Positions 58,382-64,000 of a stretch of DNA of 64,000 nucleotides are shown here, one piece after another. The position numbers and the translations under genes are program-made. Position 1 is the stretch's first letter; every line of letters starts with the position of its first letter. This stretch comes from Micromonospora avicenniae (lineage in GTDB: Bacteria; Actinomycetota; Actinomycetes; Mycobacteriales; Micromonosporaceae), in the NCBI RefSeq assembly GCF_900156065.1, contig NZ_FTNF01000024.1, forward strand, positions 21,452 through 85,451, in the 5' to 3' direction. The notes below the pieces were generated by a model that was not told the origin of the DNA, made no database searches, and was given only the letters and a program-made list of their open reading frames with translations.

Positions 58382-61090
58382 TCAGCGGCTGTCCGAGCCG
58401 GTCGTCTCGACGGCCGCTCGACCCGCCTCCAGCCGTGCCACCGGCACCCGGAACGGCGAGCAGGAGACGTAGTCCAACCCGACGGAGTGGAAGAAGTGCA
58501 CCGAGTCGGGGTCGCCGCCGTGCTCGCCGCAGACGCCGAGCTTCAGCCCGGGTCGGGCGGCCCGGCCCTCCTCGGCGGCGATCCGCACCAGCCGGCCCAC
58601 GCCGTCGCGGTCGATCGACTCGAACGGCGAGATGCCGAAGATCCCCAGCTCCAGGTAGCGCCAGAAGAACGCGCCCTCGACGTCGTCGCGGGAGAAGCCC
58701 CAGGCCATCTGGGTCAGGTCGTTGGTGCCGAAGGAGAAGAACTGCGCGGCCTCGGCGATCTGCCCGGCGGTCAGCGCCGCCCGCGGTACCTCGATCATCG
58801 TGCCAATCAGCACCTCGACGCCGCTCTCCCCGACCACCTCCGCGATGATCTTCTCGGCCTCGGCGCGTACCGTCTCCAGCTCCTGCACCGCGCCGACCAG
58901 CGGGACCATGATCTCCGGGCGGGGGTCGCCGCCGCGCTGGGCGCACTCGACCGCGGCCTCGACGATGGCCCGGACCTGCATGGCGAAGAGACCGGGGATG
59001 ACCAGGCCGAGGCGGACGCCGCGCAGGCCCAGCATCGGGTTCTCCTCGTGCATCCGCCGCACGGCGGCGAGCAGCGCCTCCTCCTTGGCCACGTCCTCAC
59101 CGCGCTCCTGGGCCACCGCCACGTTGACCGCGAGCTGCTCCAGCGGCGGCAGGAACTCGTGCAGCGGCGGGTCGATCAGCCGGACGGTGACCGGCTGGCC
59201 GTCCATCGCCTTGAAGATCTCCACGAAGTCGGCCCGCTGCAACGGCAGCAGCGCGGCGAGGGCGTTCTCGCGTTCGTCGTCGGTGCGGGCCAGGATGAGC
59301 CGCTCGACCAGCTCCCGGCGGTCGCCGAGGAACATGTGCTCGGTCCGGCACAGCCCGATGCCGCCGGCGCCGAAGCGCCGGGCCCGAGCGGCGTCCTCGG
59401 CCGTGTCGGCGTTCGCGCGTACGGTCAGCCGCCGCCGCTGGTCGGCGTGCGTCATGATCCGGTGTACGGCCCGGACCAGCGGGTTGTCACTCTGCTCGGC
59501 GTCGAGCGTGCCCTCGAAGTACTGCACCACCTCGCTGGGCATGACGGGCACCTCACCGAGGTACACCTTCCCGGTCGTGCCGTCGATCGAGATGACGTCG
59601 CCCTCCTCGACCGTGTGCTCGCCGACGGTGAACCTCCGCTGCGGGATGTTCACGTCCAGCTCGTCGGCTCCGGAGACGCAGGTCTTGCCCATCCCTCGGG
59701 CCACGACGGCCGCGTGGCTGGTCTTGCCGCCCCGCGAGGTGAGGATTCCCTTGCTCGCGATCATGCCGTTCAGGTCGTCCGGGTTGGTCTCCCGGCGGAC
59801 CAGGATCACCGACTCGCCCTGGGCGGCCAGTTCGACGGCCCGGTCGGAGCTGAAGACGGCCTTGCCCGACGCCGCGCCCGGCGAGGCACCGACGCCCTTC
59901 GCCACCGGGTCGAACTCGTGGTCGAGCCGGAACCGCGGGAACATCAGCTGGGCCAACTGGGCGCCGTTGACCCGGTGCAACGCCTCGTCCAGGTCGACGA
60001 GCCCCTCGTCGACGAGCTGGCCGGCGATGACGAAGGCCGCGGCCGCCGTACGTTTGCCGACCCGGGTCTGCAGCATCCAGAGTTTGCCGCGCTCGATGGT
60101 GAACTCGATGTCGCAGAGGTCCCGGTAGTGCTCCTCCAGCCGGGCCATGTAGCCGAGCAACTCGTCGTAGGACTTCTTGTCGATCCGCTCCAGCTCCTGC
60201 AGCGGCACGGTGTTGCGGATGCCGGCGACCACATCCTCGCCCTGGGCGTTGGCGAGGTAGTCGCCATAGATGCCCTGGGCGCCACTGGCCGGATCGCGGG
60301 TGAACGACACGCCGGTGCCGGAGTCCGGACCCAGGTTGCCGAAGACCATCGCCACCACGTTGACCGCCGTGCCCAGGTCGGCCGGGATGCGCTCCTGCCG
60401 CCGGTACACCACCGCGCGCTCGGCGTTCCATGACTCGAAGACCGCTCGGATGGCCAGGTCGAGCTGTTCCCGCGGCTCCTGCGGGAACTCGCGCCCGGTG
60501 TGCTTGGCGAAGATCTTCTTGTACGCGTCGACCAGCCCGCGCAGGTCCTCGGCGGCCAGGTCGAGGTCGTCCGTGGTGCCCCTGGCGCGCTTGGCCTCCT
60601 CCAACGCGTGCTCGAACTCCTCGCCCGGCACGTCGCAGACGGTCTTGCCGAACATCTGGATCAACCGGCGGTACGAGTCCCAGGCGAAGCGGTCGTTCTG
60701 TCCCGCCTGCGCGCTGAGGCCGACCACGCTGCGGTCGTTGAGGCCCACGTTGAGGACGGTCTCCATCATTCCCGGCATGGAGAACTTCGCGCCGGAGCGG
60801 ACGGAGACGAGCAGCGGGTCGTCCGGGTCGCCGAGGCGCCGGCCCATCTCCCGTTCGAGGGCCTCCAGGTGCGCCTCGATCTGGTCGGCGAGCCCGGCCG
60901 GTTCCGCGCCGGTGGCGAGGTACGCCTTGCAGGCCTCGGTGGTGATCGTGAAGCCGGGCGGCACCGGCAGACCGAGGTTGGTCATCTCGGCCAGGTTGGC
61001 GCCCTTGCCGCCGAGCAGGTCCTTGAGGTCCTTGTTGCCCTCGGCGAAGTCGTAGACGTACTTGTGATCGACCGTCTCTTGCGCTGCCAC
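58382..61090 (-). CDS. ppdK: Pyruvate, phosphate dikinase
   Basis: 902 residues. N-terminal ATP-grasp part (GGKGANLAEMTNLGLPVPPG), phosphohistidine domain with catalytic His in GGKTSHAAVVARGMGKTC (about residue 455), and PEP-binding barrel with RANADTAEDA, GIGLCRTEHMFL, GTNDLTQMAWG and the Cys-bearing GVCGEHGGDP end. Interconverts ATP, Pi and pyruvate with AMP, PPi and PEP. GTG at 61090, GGGAGG upstream. Length is normal. Confidence 0.95.
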   Translation of the reverse strand: MAAQETVDHKYVYDFAEGNKDLKDLLGGKGANLAEMTNLGLPVPPGFTITTEACKAYLATGAEPAGLADQIEAHLEALEREMGRRLGDPDDPLLVSVRSGAKFSMPGMMETVLNVGLNDRSVVGLSAQAGQNDRFAWDSYRRLIQMFGKTVCDVPGEEFEHALEEAKRARGTTDDLDLAAEDLRGLVDAYKKIFAKHTGREFPQEPREQLDLAIRAVFESWNAERAVVYRRQERIPADLGTAVNVVAMVFGNLGPDSGTGVSFTRDPASGAQGIYGDYLANAQGEDVVAGIRNTVPLQELERIDKKSYDELLGYMARLEEHYRDLCDIEFTIERGKLWMLQTRVGKRTAAAAFVIAGQLVDEGLVDLDEALHRVNGAQLAQLMFPRFRLDHEFDPVAKGVGASPGAASGKAVFSSDRAVELAAQGESVILVRRETNPDDLNGMIASKGILTSRGGKTSHAAVVARGMGKTCVSGADELDVNIPQRRFTVGEHTVEEGDVISIDGTTGKVYLGEVPVMPSEVVQYFEGTLDAEQSDNPLVRAVHRIMTHADQRRRLTVRANADTAEDAARARRFGAGGIGLCRTEHMFLGDRRELVERLILARTDDERENALAALLPLQRADFVEIFKAMDGQPVTVRLIDPPLHEFLPPLEQLAVNVAVAQERGEDVAKEEALLAAVRRMHEENPMLGLRGVRLGLVIPGLFAMQVRAIVEAAVECAQRGGDPRPEIMVPLVGAVQELETVRAEAEKIIAEVVGESGVEVLIGTMIEVPRAALTAGQIAEAAQFFSFGTNDLTQMAWGFSRDDVEGAFFWRYLELGIFGISPFESIDRDGVGRLVRIAAEEGRAARPGLKLGVCGEHGGDPDSVHFFHSVGLDYVSCSPFRVPVARLEAGRAAVETTGSDSR

Positions 61091-61398
61091 CAGAGCCTCC
61101 CGCGCGCCATCGACACTTAACGAAGGTTCAGTTCGGACATACCCCGGGCGCGATCGCCGTTAATCACGGCGTCGTCAGCGATCGGTGGGCGAAGGTTAAG
61201 CGAAGTTCGGGTGGCCTGGGGCCGTTCGGTGACAATAGGCACAGCCATCACCACTATCCGCGTTCGTACCGGTTTTTGGGAACGGTCCCACGCGCACGAT
61301 CACGCAGAGACCACTGCCCGCCGTACCCTTGACGGCACGCATTTCGGTGAACGTCATATTTGCCACAACCGACGCGAATACACCCCGGAGCCGCCGCC
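61091..61398. other. Divergent promoter region (308 nt, no gene)
   Basis: Between ppdK and the hexosaminidase. It holds an inverted pair CTTAAC/GTTAAG about 80 nt apart with two GAAGGTT direct repeats and a short GCCGT/ACGGC hairpin. No known operator is recognised. Confidence 0.4.
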
Positions 61399-63183
<1,785 letters not shown>

Positions 63184-63264
63184 CACCCGATCGGCACGCA
63201 GACCGACAGCCGAAGGGCGGTGCGCAGCGGCCCAGCGCTCCGACCGGGCTACAGCGCTCACTCG

Positions 63265-63480
63265 ACCGAACCGGCGCGATCGCCTGGATCGGCGCGACCA
63301 GCCGGATCGGCGCGATCGACGCGACCAGCAAGGCCAGCACGATCGACGCGATCGACGCGACCGGCCGGATCGGCGCGACCGGCCGGGTCGGTGCGACCGA
63401 CGCGGGTCGACGGGACCGGGCGCGACCAGCGGGATCGACGCGATCGAAGCGATCGGCGAGATCGGCGAGATCGGCGAGAT
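63265..63480. repeat. 9 bp tandem repeat array (GATCGGCGC/GATCGACGC)
   Basis: About 24 degenerate 9-mers, with the last units GATCGGCGA repeated three times in a row. The array directly abuts the dispersed palindromic element. It lies after the hexosaminidase and is probably non-coding, although a + frame reads IGAT-type short repeats. Confidence 0.8.
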
Positions 63481-63556
63481 GATCGACTCGGGCTCATTGA
63501 TGTCGGGGTGTCCCAGACGCTGGGTTACCGCGACTTCCTCGAAGCCGAGTCGATCA
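63480..63556. repeat. Dispersed palindromic element, copy 2 (inverted)
   Basis: The reverse complement matches copy 1 (44685-44760): same TGATCGACTCGGCTTC start, same ACACCCCGACATCAATGA block and same CCCGAGTCGATCA end, with inner stem CCCAG/CTGGG in place of TCCG/CGGA. The remaining gap 63557-63965 shows no gene or clear signal. Confidence 0.85.
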
Positions 63557-63965
63557 CATCACCCGCCGCCCAACCTGGGCTATTTGTCCGGTTCGGCAGG
63601 GTGGCCGGCCAGGCGGGATGTCCGGTTCCGGGACGGCTGTCCCGTTCCCGAGGCCACCCCGGCGGAATCATGCCGCGAGCCGGGTCGTTGAACATGGCGT
63701 GCCGCGCGACCCCGGGTCGCCGGCGCCAGGCGGAGAGCCCCAGCCGGGAACACCACCGGCCCTGAGCTCGTTGAATCCCCCGGCCGCCGCAGCCCCCACC
63801 GCGCGGCAACCCCGCGGAGCCGCGCGCCAGGCGGAATGACCGGCCGGCCCCCGCCGTTACACCCCGGAGCACCCGAGCAGGCCACGCCGCCGGGCATCCC
63901 CCCTTGTCTTCACCGTGCGACACCCCCATGCCGCACGCGCACCCCCGAACAGAGAGGCACACACC

Positions 63966-64000
63966 ATGCGTACCGATCTGATCCGCAAGACCGTCCTCAC
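63966..64000 (+). CDS. Start of a probable CDS (3' truncated)
   Basis: ATG at 63966 preceded by AGAGAGG at a good distance opens MRTDLIRKTVLT and runs off the window. The Arg/Lys-containing start could be a signal peptide. Too short to identify. Confidence 0.5.
   Translation, partial: MRTDLIRKTVL

Noticed and set aside
63265..63480. Possible CRISPR-like array
   Set aside because: Units are 9 bp, contiguous and degenerate with no spacers and no cas genes nearby.

Overview
The window is high-GC actinomycete DNA. Its codon use (G/C third positions), GTG/TTG starts, encoded pathways and intergenic repeats suggest a Micromonospora-like member of the Micromonosporaceae. This assignment is inference from style, not from a marker gene. 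Nearly all sequence is coding, and genes sit in short operons with 1-4 nt start/stop overlaps.

Layout. 1-10.5 kb is accessory: the end of an AfsR/LuxR-type NB-ARC/TPR regulator, a DrrAB-like drug ABC exporter with a DUF4097 protein, a methyltransferase, a GrpB protein, an MFS exporter divergent from an ArsR-type regulator, a Phd/RelE toxin-antitoxin pair, a nucleotidyltransferase pair and a CAU-anticodon tRNA. 10.8-15.1 kb holds a flavin oxidoreductase overlapping an MMPL transporter, tRNA-Asn and a YtxH-like small protein.

15.4-42.8 kb is the most interesting part, a sugar/cyclitol locus of about 27 kb. A secreted ThuA-glucose/sorbosone dehydrogenase fusion and a Tat-exported TIM-barrel epimerase lie on +. 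On - are another TIM-barrel isomerase, two secreted multidomain proteins (ThuA-DUF1080-CBM-lectin and dehydrogenase-PKD-CBM-lectin) with amino-acid-identical C-terminal ricin-type lectins, and an ebo-like operon: inositol-3-phosphate synthase, UbiA prenyltransferase, TIM-barrel protein, EboA, TatD-like EboB, EboE, EboF-like phosphatase and polyprenyl synthase. Next comes an importer operon (ROK regulator, RbsA-, RbsC- and RbsB-like proteins, Gfo/Idh/MocA dehydrogenase). A possible common theme is extracellular oxidation or lectin-guided cleavage of sugars, import and redox/isomerase processing, next to synthesis of a prenylated cyclitol-like metabolite. Half-sites reading CAAAAGTT or close to it lie upstream of both the secreted dehydrogenase and the ROK operon.

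43.3-64 kb is mostly housekeeping or general: a YihY/BrkB membrane protein, a PadR regulator, a TAXI-type TRAP transporter, dnaG primase, an LtrA-like protein, an ABC exporter with an HTH regulator, a siderophore-interacting protein behind an iron box, dGTPase, a VOC protein, pyruvate phosphate dikinase and a GH20 hexosaminidase. A dispersed palindromic element of 76-77 bp occurs twice (44685-44760 and 63480-63556) with covarying inner stems.
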